DNA from: JBBIMP01 sp037444305
GTDB taxonomy: Bacteria > Acidobacteriota > UBA6911
Direction: 5' to 3'
Assembly: GCA_037444305.1 (NCBI GenBank)
Contig: JBBIMP010000043.1
Coordinates: 1 to 42,105 of the forward strand
DNA: 42,105 nt
Shown piece by piece: positions 24,930 to 34,022 of this stretch. Every line of letters starts with the position of its first letter. The first letter of the stretch is position 1. Below the pieces are notes generated by a model. That model was not told the origin of the DNA. It saw only the letters and a program-made list of their open reading frames with translations, and searched no databases. The translations under genes and the position numbers were made by a program.

Positions 24930-25169
24930 GGTCGGGTCCAGGTCAGGTCTTCCGTCATCTGATAGAGCAGGGGCGCACGGCGGCACCCCTTTTACCGCCC
25001 AGCGTGCGGATCAATCCGGCTGTGAAAATCATTCGCGTTCCGAGCGATCCAATATGAGATACCTGAAGGCGCCACTCTGGTCAAGGGCGGGATCCCGGCC
25101 AGTATTATCTTGCGGCGCGGGCGGCGGGCGGCGAGAATAACAGCACCGGACGCGTGCCGGGGATACCCC

Positions 25170-25865
25170 ATGAGAAAAATCGTCGTCATCGAAGACGAAA
25201 AGGACATCGTCGAGCTCGTCCGCTACAACCTCCAGAGAGAGGGCTTCCAGGTCACGGTGGTGGGTGATGGCCTGACAGGACTTGCCCAGGTCCGGAAATC
25301 GCCGCCCGACCTCCTGGTCCTGGACCTGATGCTCCCGGGACTCCCCGGACTGGAGGTATGCAAGGAGCTGCGCCGCGACCGGACTCTCAACCGCCTGCCG
25401 ATTCTGATTCTCACGGCACGGACCGAGGAGACCGACCGGGTGTTGGGTCTCGAACTCGGCGCCGACGACTACGTCACCAAGCCTTTCAGCCCGCGCGAAC
25501 TGGTGGCCCGCGTGAAGGCGCTGCTCCGCCGGACGGAGCCCGACGACCACAGCGCCAGGGTTGTGGAAACCGCCGGCATGAGAATAGACCCGACGGCCTT
25601 CCGGGTGACGCGCGGCGAGCACATCCTGCCGCTGAGCATTTTGGAGTTCAGGCTCCTGCATTTTCTCGTATCCAGGCCGGGCCGGGTCTTCAGCCGGGAC
25701 CAGTTGCTCGACTCGGTCTGGGGTGACAACCGATTCGTGACTCCTCGGAGCGTCGATGTCTACATCCGCAGGCTGCGCGAGAAAATCGAGGATGACCCGG
25801 CCCATCCGTTTCTGCTGAAAACGGTCCGAGGAGTCGGTTACATGTTCGAAGCCGGTGAAAACTAA
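25170..25865 (+). CDS. phoB: PhoB-like OmpR-family response regulator
   Basis: A 231-residue DNA-binding response regulator. The receiver domain has the acidic pair at E8-D9, the phospho-acceptor Asp52 in LLVLDLMLPGLPGLEV, and Lys in DDYVTKPFSPREL. The C-terminal winged helix (about 130-228) shows LSILEFRLLHFLVSRPGRVF, RSVDVYIRRLREKIEDD and KTVRGVGYMFEA, the PhoB/OmpR signature. GGGGAT sits before the ATG at 25170. The kinase gene overlaps its end by 11 bases, so the two are translationally coupled. Assignment to phosphate control rests on best overall resemblance to PhoB, on the PhoR-like partner and on a Pho-box-like site before the next gene. A generic OmpR-class role cannot be excluded. 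Confidence 0.88.
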   Translation: MRKIVVIEDEKDIVELVRYNLQREGFQVTVVGDGLTGLAQVRKSPPDLLVLDLMLPGLPGLEVCKELRRDRTLNRLPILILTARTEETDRVLGLELGADDYVTKPFSPRELVARVKALLRRTEPDDHSARVVETAGMRIDPTAFRVTRGEHILPLSILEFRLLHFLVSRPGRVFSRDQLLDSVWGDNRFVTPRSVDVYIRRLREKIEDDPAHPFLLKTVRGVGYMFEAGEN

Positions 25866-27663
25866 CTTTTTTCTGAAGCTCGGTTTCGCCTACATGGCGC
25901 TGCTTCTCCTCGTGCTCGTGGCGGTGGATTTCTACACCTCCAGGCTGCTCCGGCGCGACTTCCTCCGCCTGGCTTTCGCCCAGCTGGAGTCCATAGTACG
26001 GATCACCCTGCCGCCGACCGCGCTCGCGGGCGAAGATCCTTCCCTCTCCTCTTTGCCGGCCCGGCTGCGAGGAGGCAGCGTGAGGCTCACCGTAGTCGGC
26101 GCCGACGGCGGCGTACTTGCCGACTCGCATGAGGACCCCCGGAGGATGGCGAACCATGCCGACAGACCGGAGATCCGGGAGGCCGGACGCTCGGACCGAG
26201 GGCGTGCCGTCCGGTTCAGCGACACGGCCGGCCGGGAGATGGTCTACCTGGCCGTGCGGACCCGGACCGCCGAAGGGCAGGACCTTTACCTGCGTTTTGC
26301 GCAACCCCTTGCCGAAGTCCAGGAACCTGCATCCGCCATCCGGATGCGGCTCTGGGGAGCCTCCACTCTCGTTCTGCTCCTGGCCGGCACGGCCACGATC
26401 CTGATCTCCAGGAGATTCTCCAGCCGGCTGGAGCGCCTGAAGGAATTTGCGCGGCGCGTGGCCGACGGGGACTTCAGACCGCTCCCGACCGCCGGGGAGA
26501 GCGACGAATTGACCGATCTGGCCGCCTCGCTGAACGAGACCGCCGGCAGGCTCGGCCAGACTATCCGGCTGCTGCGCGACGAGCGAAACCGTTCCGCAGC
26601 CATTCTTCAAAGCATGGATCAGGGCATCGCTGTTGTCGGGCATGACGAGTCGCTGCTGTTTTTCAACAGTGCCTTCTGTCGGATTCTGAAACTGGAGGCT
26701 GATCGCTGTGCAGGTCGCGCCCTGGGGGAAGCTGCCGTCCCCGCGGGACTCATCGATGTGGTCCGGCGGGTCCTTTCGAGCGACGAAGGCGCTCGCGGCG
26801 AGGTCGCGGTCGGAGAGCAGAAGCCCCGGTTTTTCGCGCTCGCGGCCGCACCCATAAGGCCCGGCCGGAATGAGGGGGAGAAATCCGGAGCCGTGGTCGT
26901 GGTGCACGATATCACCGAGATCCGGCGACTGGAGCGCGTCCGCCGCGACTTCATCGCCAATGTCTCGCACGAGCTGAAAACTCCCCTCACGGCCATCCAG
27001 GGTTCGGCCGAAACCCTGCTGGACGGGGCCTTGCACGATGAGCGGAGCAATCGGCGATTCCTGACCATGATCAGCAAACACGCCGCGCGCATGGTGCGCC
27101 TGATCGAGGACCTCCTCGTGCTATCCAAAATGGAGGCCGGCAGGCTCGAGTTCGATTTTGCCCCGGTGGACGTCGAGGACCTGCTGCAATCTTGCCTCGA
27201 CACCGTGCGCCTGAGGGCGGACACCAAAGGTCTGCGGCTTGCCCTGCAGACGGCCTCACCCCTCCCCTCCGTCGCCGGCGACCGCGGGCGTTTGCGACAG
27301 GTGGTGCAAAACCTCCTGGACAATGCGATTCAATATACCGAAACCGGCGGCAGCATAACGGTGACCGCGAGCGGTGAAACCGGGGCGCCGGCGGGCAAAA
27401 GCGGGGTCACTATCACGGTCGCGGACACCGGGATGGGCATCCCGGAGGCGCACCACGAGAGAATATTCGAAAGATTCTACCGGGTGGATGCGGCCAGGTC
27501 GCGCGAGGAGGGGGGAACCGGGCTGGGGCTTGCGATTGCAAAGCACATCGTGGAATTTCACGGCGGCAGTATCCGGGTCGAAAGCCGGCCCGGCCAGGGC
27601 AGCCGGTTTCACGTCCGCCTTCCGGGCGCCTCCGGCCAGCCCGGTCCCACCGGAATGAGTTGA
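25855..27663 (+). CDS. phoR: PhoR-like sensor histidine kinase
   Basis: A 602-residue membrane kinase starting with GTG at 25855 inside the phoB reading frame. Two membrane segments (about 6-25 and 167-186) enclose an extracytoplasmic domain of about 140 residues. A HAMP linker (187-240) with RRFSSRLERLKEFARRVADG leads to a PAS domain (about 245-355, SMDQGIAVVGHDESLLFFNS). The HisKA block has His372 in FIANVSHELKTPLTAIQGSA, and the HATPase carries VVQNLLDNAIQYT, VADTGMGIPEAHHERIF and GGTGLGLAIAKHIV. The layout is that of PhoR from Gram-positive and deep-branching bacteria, with a large sensor loop, rather than E. coli PhoR. It should phosphorylate the PhoB-like regulator when phosphate is short. 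Confidence 0.88.
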   Translation: MKTNFFLKLGFAYMALLLLVLVAVDFYTSRLLRRDFLRLAFAQLESIVRITLPPTALAGEDPSLSSLPARLRGGSVRLTVVGADGGVLADSHEDPRRMANHADRPEIREAGRSDRGRAVRFSDTAGREMVYLAVRTRTAEGQDLYLRFAQPLAEVQEPASAIRMRLWGASTLVLLLAGTATILISRRFSSRLERLKEFARRVADGDFRPLPTAGESDELTDLAASLNETAGRLGQTIRLLRDERNRSAAILQSMDQGIAVVGHDESLLFFNSAFCRILKLEADRCAGRALGEAAVPAGLIDVVRRVLSSDEGARGEVAVGEQKPRFFALAAAPIRPGRNEGEKSGAVVVVHDITEIRRLERVRRDFIANVSHELKTPLTAIQGSAETLLDGALHDERSNRRFLTMISKHAARMVRLIEDLLVLSKMEAGRLEFDFAPVDVEDLLQSCLDTVRLRADTKGLRLALQTASPLPSVAGDRGRLRQVVQNLLDNAIQYTETGGSITVTASGETGAPAGKSGVTITVADTGMGIPEAHHERIFERFYRVDAARSREEGGTGLGLAIAKHIVEFHGGSIRVESRPGQGSRFHVRLPGASGQPGPTGMS

Positions 27664-27682
27664 ACACCGGAATTTAACGGAC

Positions 27683-27727
27683 GGTTCAGACCCAGGTCAC
27701 GGGCCTGTAACCTAGGGCGGCTATAAT
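27683..27727 (+). promoter_or_regulatory. Candidate Pho box and -10 box for porin gene
   Basis: Three 7-base words in an 11-base rhythm, GGTTCAG (27683), AGGTCAC (27694) and CTGTAAC (27705), resemble the Pho-box unit CTGTCAT, and a perfect TATAAT lies at 27722-27727, 10 bases after the last word. This is the spacing of classical PhoB-activated promoters, in which the Pho box replaces the -35 box. It lies directly after phoR and about 120 bases ahead of the porin start. Confidence 0.45.
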
Positions 27728-27844
27728 GGCGCGAGTCAAGCACGGAACCACTCTGATGAAAACCGGTGTCCCGCTGCCTTCGTTGCAGTATTTCGAACGG
27801 CGGCCGGCGGCGAGGGCACGCGGACACCAAGGCTGGAGGATTTC

Positions 27845-29323
27845 ATGAAACGGGGAAGCTGGACAGCCAGGATACTCTGCAGCCCTTTCGCTTATTTTCT
27901 GCTTGCGGCAGCTCTCGCGCCGCCTTTGTCGGCGGGCACCCAAGGCAGCGCCCCGCCGGAAAAGGAGAAGAGGCCGGCCGAACTCGAAGCCCTTCTGGCT
28001 TCGATCCAGGATCTCAGCCGCCGGCTCGAGGAGCAGCGTGAGGAGATCGAAGGGCAGCGGAAGGCGCTGGCTCGGCAGCAGGAGCGCCTCGACCGGTTGG
28101 AAAGCCTGCTCGCCCTCCGCGCCTCGGAGGGGGAAGCCCCGGCCGTTGCGCAGGCTCCCCCGCCCCAGACCATGGAGACGCTGCAGCGCCAGCTCGCCGA
28201 TACCGCCAGAGCCACGGAACTGCTGGCCCATAAAATGGGCAATCTCTCGTTTCGCGGCGACCTCCGCCTCCGGCACGAACCGACCTTCGGCGGCACGCTC
28301 CCGCGCACCCGCAACCGCGAGCGCTTCCGCCTCCGCTTCCACGTAGATGCCCGGCTTACCGATGAGCTTTCAGGCGGATTCAGCCTGTCGAGCGGGAGCG
28401 AGTCGGATCCCATTTCGGGCAACCAGACCATGACCGACTTTTATACCCGCAAGCCGTTCGCCATCGACAGGGCGTTCGTGCACTACCGTCCCCGCGGCTT
28501 CAAGCCGTTCAGTCTCACGGCCGGAAAATTCGGGTACACCTGGCACCGGACCGAGCTGACGCTGGACAACGATCTGAACCCGGAGGGCATCTCGCAGACG
28601 CTTTCCTTCGATCTGGAATCCCCCCTTCTGGAAAACGTGACGGTCGTGGGTTTCCAGCTGCCCTTCAGCGAATCCGGGAACAGGGCCTACAGCGTGATGC
28701 ACGGGGGCCAGGTGCAGACGAGCTGGAGGTTCCGTCCCGGGCTGCGCTTCGGGGGATATCTGGCGTTCTACAACTGGGTTCGCGCCGACCCGATTCGCGC
28801 GGCACAGACCGCCGGCCGCCTCGGCGGCAGCGCCAATACCAACGCCGCGACGCCGGCACAGTTTGCCTCCAATTTCGCCCTCCTCGACGCCATCGGCCGA
28901 TTCGATATCGACACCGGAAAGGCCGGATGGCCGCTGCTGCTCCAGTTCAACTTCGTCTCCAACACGCGGGCGTGCACCAACCTGTCCCGCGTTGCCGGCC
29001 CGGCTCCGGCGTGCAATCCGAGGGACCGCCACGCATATTGGATGGAGGCCGCGATCGGCCGGGCGTCCGCCCCGAACGACGTTGAGATCGGCTACACCTT
29101 CCTGCGGATCGAGCGCGAGGCGGTGCTGGCCGCGTTCAACTTCAGCGACATATTCGCCTCGACCAACCTGATCACGCACCGGATCAGCCTGGGTTATCAA
29201 CTGCACCGGAACGTGGCCTTCCGCTTCACGGGTCTCTTCGGACGGTCACTCTCCACGGCCACGAGTCCCGGGAAGGAGCGGTTCAACAAGCGGCTGCAGT
29301 TCGACATGTCCTACAAGTTCTGA
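27845..29323 (+). CDS. Putative outer-membrane porin with N-terminal coiled coil
   Basis: A 492-residue beta-barrel protein. After a signal peptide (about 1-35) comes a coiled coil (about 45-90, LEEQREEIEGQRKALARQQE), which may contact peptidoglycan or trimerise, then a linker. From about residue 130 the sequence is a run of amphipathic strands typical of the Porin_5-type 'putative porin' family: LSFRGDLRLRHEPTFGG, RFRLRFHVDARLTDELSGGF, FVHYRPRGFKPFSLTAGKFG and the C-terminal strand RLQFDMSYKF ending in Phe, as required by the BAM machinery. Two cysteines (ACTNLSR and PACNPRD) may form a loop disulfide. GGAGG precedes the ATG at 27845. Position behind phoBR and a Pho-box-like promoter suggests a phosphate-limited channel; the substrate is inferred only from this context. 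Confidence 0.85.
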   Translation: MKRGSWTARILCSPFAYFLLAAALAPPLSAGTQGSAPPEKEKRPAELEALLASIQDLSRRLEEQREEIEGQRKALARQQERLDRLESLLALRASEGEAPAVAQAPPPQTMETLQRQLADTARATELLAHKMGNLSFRGDLRLRHEPTFGGTLPRTRNRERFRLRFHVDARLTDELSGGFSLSSGSESDPISGNQTMTDFYTRKPFAIDRAFVHYRPRGFKPFSLTAGKFGYTWHRTELTLDNDLNPEGISQTLSFDLESPLLENVTVVGFQLPFSESGNRAYSVMHGGQVQTSWRFRPGLRFGGYLAFYNWVRADPIRAAQTAGRLGGSANTNAATPAQFASNFALLDAIGRFDIDTGKAGWPLLLQFNFVSNTRACTNLSRVAGPAPACNPRDRHAYWMEAAIGRASAPNDVEIGYTFLRIEREAVLAAFNFSDIFASTNLITHRISLGYQLHRNVAFRFTGLFGRSLSTATSPGKERFNKRLQFDMSYKF

Positions 29324-29328
29324 CCGCC

Positions 29329-31533
29329 TCATTTCAGGAAGCGGCGGAAAAAATCGTCCATGGCGTGAAACGCCTTCAGCCAGCGGTGGTGGAGCAGGAA
29401 GACGTGCACGTCATCCGGGTAGACGATCAGCTCGTGGTAGACGCCGTGCGCCCGCAGCAACTGGACCAGGCCCGTGGTCTGGGAGAAGGCTACATTCCGG
29501 TCATCGTCGCCGTGGATGAGGAGCACCGGCGACCTCCACCTGTCGATGGCCGCTATCGGGGAGGACTTGTAGGAGACGCTCTCCGGATCCACGGAGTTGC
29601 CCCAGAGGTGCACTCCCGCGATGTCCACCCCCGCCGCAAACATGTCGGAGTTGCGCGCCAGCGCCTGCGCCGTCAGCAGGCCGCCGTAGGAAAGGCCCCA
29701 GATGCCAATCCGCTTCGGGTCCACGTCCGGCCTTTCCTGCAGGTATTTTCCCGCCGCGACCACGTCCTGGTACTCCGCGTTGCCCCGGGCGCCCGAGTTG
29801 GGCGCACGCCGGAAGTCGCGCCCGTAGCCGATTCCCGTCCGGAAATTCACCGAGAGCACGACGTAGCCCTGCGAAGCAAGGTACTGATTGATGCCGTAGG
29901 CCATGTGGTAGAAGTGCCGGTAGTGATAGCCGAGGAGCATCTGCCGCGCCGGCCCCCCGTGGACGAAGATCATGGCCGGCCGCCGCTCCCCGGGCCGGAC
30001 ATCCTGCGGGAGAAAAAGCTGATTGTGAAACTTCAGGCCGTCCTCCGCCGCGAGCACCACGTTTTCCGGGATCACGTGCAGGTCGCGCGGAAATCGCGAA
30101 AGATCGGGAAATATCACCTTGGGCCTGCCGCCCTGCGAAGGGAACAGGCCCACGGCCTGCGGCTCCCTGGCGCCGGCCACGAGCGCCGCGAACCAGCGGC
30201 CCGAAGAGAGGGCGACCGGGTGGGTGGCGATCTCGTGGTCCGGGGTCAGGTTCACCGGCTGTCCGCCGCCGACCGGCGTTCTCCAGATGTGCCGCCGATC
30301 GATATCCCCGACATTCGAGGCGTAGTAAAGGTCTTTTCCGTCGGGCGACAGCCCCACCTGCTCCGCAAACCCTTCGCCTGGGGTCAGGTTGAGCGCCTCC
30401 GCTGCGCTCCCGTCCACGGGGAGCGAGTACCGGTGCTGCCAGTTGTTTCGCTCCACCTCGAAGACGACGCGGCTGCCCGCCCACTCGATGCTGCTGATCT
30501 GCGCGAAGTCGGCATCGACGGGGTCGTTGCGCCAGAACTCCTTCCCTTTGCCCGTCTCGGCGTCGACCACCCACATCGCCAGCGTGTGGCCCCCGGGGAG
30601 GGCTGCCCGGTTCATCCCGTCCATCCTCTGCCCCTGGGCAACCCCCTCTCGCGGGCCCTGATCCGTTCCCGGCGCGCCGGGTCTGGGAATGGGCGGCTGC
30701 CCGCCGGGAACCGCAGTTCCGGCGGCTGCCGCGGCCCTGGACTGCAGCTGGACGGCAAAGGGCGTACCGGGCCTGCGCAGAAACGCCACCTGCTTTCCAT
30801 CGGGCGACCAGGCGGGACCCCGGTCGTTATCCACGCCCGGCTCCAGATAAGTGATCCTGCGCGTCCTCAGATCGAACACGCCGATGAAGGAGTGGCCGTC
30901 CCGGCCGCTGACAAATGCCAGCCTGGTCGCATCCGGCGACCAGACGGGACCGCTGTTGTTCCCGAAGGTCTTGAACAGCGGCTCTGCACCCTTTTCGCCC
31001 GCCGGCGCCGTCTTCCCCTGTTCGGTGCGGACACCGAAGATTTTGCCGTCGCGCGCAAATGCCACCCATTTGCCGTCGGGAGAGAGCCTCGGGTTGCCCC
31101 CTTCGGCCAGCCGCCAGGGCTTGCTGCCGCTTGCCCGAATGGCCCAAATGGCCCGCTCGATGCCGTCCGGATTGCTCGCCGGATTGGCGATCCAGCCCTC
31201 GCGGTTGGGCCCGTGCCCCCGCACGAAGACCAGCATGGAACCGTCGTCCGAAATCCCCAGCGAGGTCAGGTCGTTGCCGTCATCTTCGGTGAACGAGGTG
31301 AGCCGGACAGGCTTGAAATCGGGCGCAGCGGCCGTGTAGACGTTTCGCATGCCGCGCTCATAGGAAATCCAGGCCAGCCTGTCCGCCTTTCGCGCCGCCA
31401 CGAGCTCGAAGGGGTAGGCGGGATTGATTACCTGTTCGATGGAGAGCTTCTCCCTGGCCACCGCAACGAGAGTCAGAACGCAGATGACCCACATGGCGGA
31501 GGACAAAATCCGGCATTTTTGGTGAAACAGCAT
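29329..31533 (-). CDS. Exported S9 prolyl-oligopeptidase-type serine peptidase
   Basis: A 734-residue S9-family peptidase. A hydrophobic N-terminus (AMWVICVLTLVAVA) serves as signal or anchor. Residues about 30-480 form a beta-propeller with repeated TolB-like blades (NPRLSPDGKWVAFARDGK, GPVWSPDATRLAFVSGRDGH, GPAWSPDGKQVAFLRRPG). The C-terminal alpha/beta-hydrolase domain has the nucleophile Ser in GIWGLSYGGLL, the catalytic Asp in LLIHGDDDRNV and the His in YPDDVHVFLLHHR. A low-complexity Gly/Pro insertion (GTAVPGGQPPIPRPGAPG) lies within the propeller. AAGGAG is 8 bases before the ATG at 31533. Peptides or oligopeptides are the expected substrate. It converges with the porin gene, with only 5 bases between the stops and no terminator. 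Confidence 0.9.
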   Translation of the reverse strand: MLFHQKCRILSSAMWVICVLTLVAVAREKLSIEQVINPAYPFELVAARKADRLAWISYERGMRNVYTAAAPDFKPVRLTSFTEDDGNDLTSLGISDDGSMLVFVRGHGPNREGWIANPASNPDGIERAIWAIRASGSKPWRLAEGGNPRLSPDGKWVAFARDGKIFGVRTEQGKTAPAGEKGAEPLFKTFGNNSGPVWSPDATRLAFVSGRDGHSFIGVFDLRTRRITYLEPGVDNDRGPAWSPDGKQVAFLRRPGTPFAVQLQSRAAAAAGTAVPGGQPPIPRPGAPGTDQGPREGVAQGQRMDGMNRAALPGGHTLAMWVVDAETGKGKEFWRNDPVDADFAQISSIEWAGSRVVFEVERNNWQHRYSLPVDGSAAEALNLTPGEGFAEQVGLSPDGKDLYYASNVGDIDRRHIWRTPVGGGQPVNLTPDHEIATHPVALSSGRWFAALVAGAREPQAVGLFPSQGGRPKVIFPDLSRFPRDLHVIPENVVLAAEDGLKFHNQLFLPQDVRPGERRPAMIFVHGGPARQMLLGYHYRHFYHMAYGINQYLASQGYVVLSVNFRTGIGYGRDFRRAPNSGARGNAEYQDVVAAGKYLQERPDVDPKRIGIWGLSYGGLLTAQALARNSDMFAAGVDIAGVHLWGNSVDPESVSYKSSPIAAIDRWRSPVLLIHGDDDRNVAFSQTTGLVQLLRAHGVYHELIVYPDDVHVFLLHHRWLKAFHAMDDFFRRFLK

Positions 31534-31567
31534 GATCCCATCTCCTTTCTTCGGGCGGGGTTTTGAG

Positions 31568-31619
31568 ATGCCCGCGATTCTACATCATCCGCGCGCAACT
31601 AATACAAGTTCGCGGGCAT
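31568..31619. repeat. 10-base inverted repeat upstream of the S9 gene
   Basis: Perfect arms ATGCCCGCGA (31568-31577) and TCGCGGGCAT (31610-31619) enclose a 32-base spacer, 35 bases upstream of the S9 start codon. It may be an operator or a 5'-leader hairpin. Confidence 0.4.
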
Positions 31620-31664
31620 GGGGGTCAAAGGCGAACTGGAATACTGAGCTGCAAGCAGGCCGCC

Positions 31665-31692
31665 GCGCCCCGCGGATCAGGCCGCGGGGCGC
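31665..31692 (-). terminator. GC-rich hairpin after the DUF4398-like gene
   Basis: Perfect 11-base arms GCGCCCCGCGG (31665-31675) and CCGCGGGGCGC (31682-31692) with a 6-base loop, starting 19 bases after the stop at 31711 on the minus strand. There is no T-run, so it may act as a weak terminator or 3'-end stabiliser. Confidence 0.5.
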
Positions 31693-31710
31693 CAGGCCCG
31701 GGAAAGCCGG

Positions 31711-32268
31711 TCAGTTCTTTCTCCGGCTCATCTTCTGCATCTTCAGCTGCGCTTCGTAGACCTTCCGCAGCACCGTCTGCGCCTTGTCCTGGGCTTCGAG
31801 GAAGTTTTCCTTGTCGATCGACTCGTTCAGGCCCGCCATCTCCTGGTCGATATCCCGGCAGGCTTCTTCCAAGCTTCTCCGATCGGCACCCGAGACGTTG
31901 GGCAGCTCCGCCTGGATGAGGCCGTAGCGGGCATTGATCACGCCCTGCTGTTCCCGAACTTCGCGTGCCAGCTCTTCACGCTTCGATCGCGCGATATTGC
32001 GCGTCTTTTCAAAGCGAGCCTTTGCCCGGATGAACTTCGAGGCCGCCTCCCCGAATTTCTCCTGCTCGAGAAGGTCCTGCCCCTCCTTCCAGACAGTCAC
32101 GGCGTCCGTCCAGTCGGCGGGCGCGAAAATTTCGGCCCGCTCTCCACGAGCCTCGTCCATTGCGGCCTGCGCCGCGTTGATCTGCTCGTCAGGCCGGGAT
32201 GCGCAGCCCGGCAAAACGGCGATCAGAAAAACGGCGAGTAATGCCTGGGGGCGGTTCAATCGCTTCAT
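31711..32268 (-). CDS. DUF4398-like helical lipoprotein
   Basis: A 185-residue lipoprotein. The signal peptide ends in a lipobox (AVFLIAVLPGC), so it is probably tethered in the periplasm. The mature part is almost wholly helical: NAAQAAMDEARGERAEIFAP and WKEGQDLLEQEKFGEAASKF match DUF4398-type domains, in which helices with small residues pack as a hairpin, and the C-terminal half (EELAREVREQQGVINARYGL, then EAQDKAQTVLRKVYEAQLKM) is coiled coil. Relatives lie near OmpA or TolB-like genes and are thought to be envelope scaffold proteins, but the role is unknown. The start at 32268 has GAGGGGAAG close by. It lies about 200 bases after citrate synthase in the same direction and may share its transcript. 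Confidence 0.8.
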   Translation of the reverse strand: MKRLNRPQALLAVFLIAVLPGCASRPDEQINAAQAAMDEARGERAEIFAPADWTDAVTVWKEGQDLLEQEKFGEAASKFIRAKARFEKTRNIARSKREELAREVREQQGVINARYGLIQAELPNVSGADRRSLEEACRDIDQEMAGLNESIDKENFLEAQDKAQTVLRKVYEAQLKMQKMSRRKN

Positions 32269-32470
32269 CTTCCCCTCTTCGACTGCCGAGCCCATGGCTG
32301 CCTGACCGCCAACCCGGACCGGCGAAGAAAGTGAAACTCAAACCGCGGGCCCGGCGGGGAAAAACTCGAGTGTCATGCCCGGCTTCCCCGCCTCCGCCCG
32401 CACCGAATTTTCCTGGCAAATTTTCCCCGAGGATAATCGGCGGCGGCGGGATGTTTCAAGCCTTTTAGGA

Positions 32471-33778
32471 TCAGTTCTTGATGCCCACCATTTCCTCGAG
32501 CATCGCCGTGGTGACCGACTTGGGCCGCTCGATCGGGTAACCGAGCGCGCGGTCCCACACGATGTTCGCGGAAACCCCTATGGCGCGGCTCACGGCGAAG
32601 AGCACCGTGTAGAAATCGTACTCCTTGACGCCGTAGTGCCACTGGATCACGCCCGACTGGGCGTCCACGTTCGGCCAGGGATTCTTGGCCTTGCCCTGCT
32701 CCTGGAGGATGGGCGGAACCACCTTGTACAGGATGTCGACAAACTTGAAGATGGGATCTTCGGCGAGATGCTTGAGGCTGAAATCGCGCATGCAGGTATA
32801 TCTTGGATCGGTCTTTCGCAGGACGGCGTGGCCGAATCCCGGCATGACCTGGCCCGATTCGAGCGTGTCCCAGACGAACTTTTTCATCTCCCCTTCGTCC
32901 GGAACCTGGCCGCCCATCTTGGCCATCACCCCCTGGATCCAGCGCAGCACTTCCTGGGCGGCCATCCCGTGCAGCGGGCCGGCCAATCCGTTAACCATGC
33001 CGGTGACCGCGTAGTAGACATCCGACAGTGAGCTGGCGATCAGGTGGCCCGTGTGGGCGCTGACGTTGCCCCCTTCGTGGTCGCTGTGCAGGATGAAGTG
33101 AAGCCGGGAGACGTCGTCGTAGGGTTTTGCTATGCCCATCATGTGGGCGAAGCTGCCCCCCAGGTCCAGCTCGTACCGGGGAGGGATAATCATGTCCGAA
33201 CGGTACTTCATCCGGAATATGTAGCTTGCGATCCGGGGCAGCTTGGCAATCAGGTTGAGGGCATCCTCGTAGGTCGGATCCCAGTAATCCATCTTGCCGA
33301 GACCTTCGTTGTAACGCTGCACGAAGATCGACTCCCTCTGCATGGAGAGTATGGCCGCGGAGAACATGGTCATCGGGTGGCCGTCGCGCGGCATGGCCCG
33401 CAGAATGTCGAAGACGTACTGGGGCACGTGCTGGCGGTTTCTGAGTTCCTCGGTGACATCCTCCACCTCCGCCGCCGTCGGAATGTCGCCCGTGAGCAGC
33501 AGGTAGATGAGCCCCTCGACATACGGGATTTCGGCCTTGGGATGCCTGGGCAGCTTGGCCATGACTTCCGGGATCGTGTATCCGCGGAACCGGATCCCCT
33601 CGTTGGAATCGAGGTGGGAGATGTCCGTGATCAGGCACTTGACGCTTCTGGCCCCGCCGATGGCCTGGGCAATCGTCACCTCGCCCAGCTTCACGTTGCC
33701 ATGTTCCTTGAGCAGCCTGGCAGTGCGGGGCCGCCACTGCTCAATCTTTTCAGCCAGCTTGTCCTTCAGGTTGGTCAC
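32471..33778 (-). CDS. gltA: Citrate synthase, mitochondrial (type I-like) form
   Basis: A 435-residue citrate synthase that condenses oxaloacetate with acetyl-CoA. The catalytic residues are visible: His in FILHSDHEGGNVSAHTGHL, His in MPGFGHAVLRKTDPRY and Asp in NPWPNVDAQSGVI. The sequence (LDSNEGIRFRGYTIPEVMAK, VNGLAGPLHGMAAQEVL, KEYDFYTVLFAVSRAIGV) is of the eukaryote/mitochondria-like type found in some Deltaproteobacteria, Bacteroidota and Acidobacteriota, rather than the hexameric NADH-inhibited GltA of gammaproteobacteria. The start is GTG at 33778 with GAGGAGCG upstream. No other TCA-cycle genes are adjacent. It is complete and looks functional. Confidence 0.94.
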   Translation of the reverse strand: MTNLKDKLAEKIEQWRPRTARLLKEHGNVKLGEVTIAQAIGGARSVKCLITDISHLDSNEGIRFRGYTIPEVMAKLPRHPKAEIPYVEGLIYLLLTGDIPTAAEVEDVTEELRNRQHVPQYVFDILRAMPRDGHPMTMFSAAILSMQRESIFVQRYNEGLGKMDYWDPTYEDALNLIAKLPRIASYIFRMKYRSDMIIPPRYELDLGGSFAHMMGIAKPYDDVSRLHFILHSDHEGGNVSAHTGHLIASSLSDVYYAVTGMVNGLAGPLHGMAAQEVLRWIQGVMAKMGGQVPDEGEMKKFVWDTLESGQVMPGFGHAVLRKTDPRYTCMRDFSLKHLAEDPIFKFVDILYKVVPPILQEQGKAKNPWPNVDAQSGVIQWHYGVKEYDFYTVLFAVSRAIGVSANIVWDRALGYPIERPKSVTTAMLEEMVGIKN

Positions 33779-34022
33779 GGATCGCTCCTCGAGTTAGGTT
33801 GGCGCGGCCCGACAGGTACGATCTCCAAAGACCAGGCGCGTAACTTACGCTCTTTGTTTCAAAAGATTATGATTTCCGATGGCCGGTTTTGGCCGACTGC
33901 CGTCGGCTATCCGGGAAATATAAAGTTACCGAATTGCCACGACAGCGTCAAGATTGGAATCCGCCCCCAGGGCTGTGAAACGCCGTGACGCCGTCCACTC
34001 CGGTGCCTGCATCCGCCCCGCC

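Noticed and set aside
29365..31566. 733-codon plus-strand open frame opposite the S9 peptidase
   Set aside because: Antisense shadow of the S9 gene. The product is rich in Arg, His and Val, with no domain, and the minus strand has the full catalytic triad.
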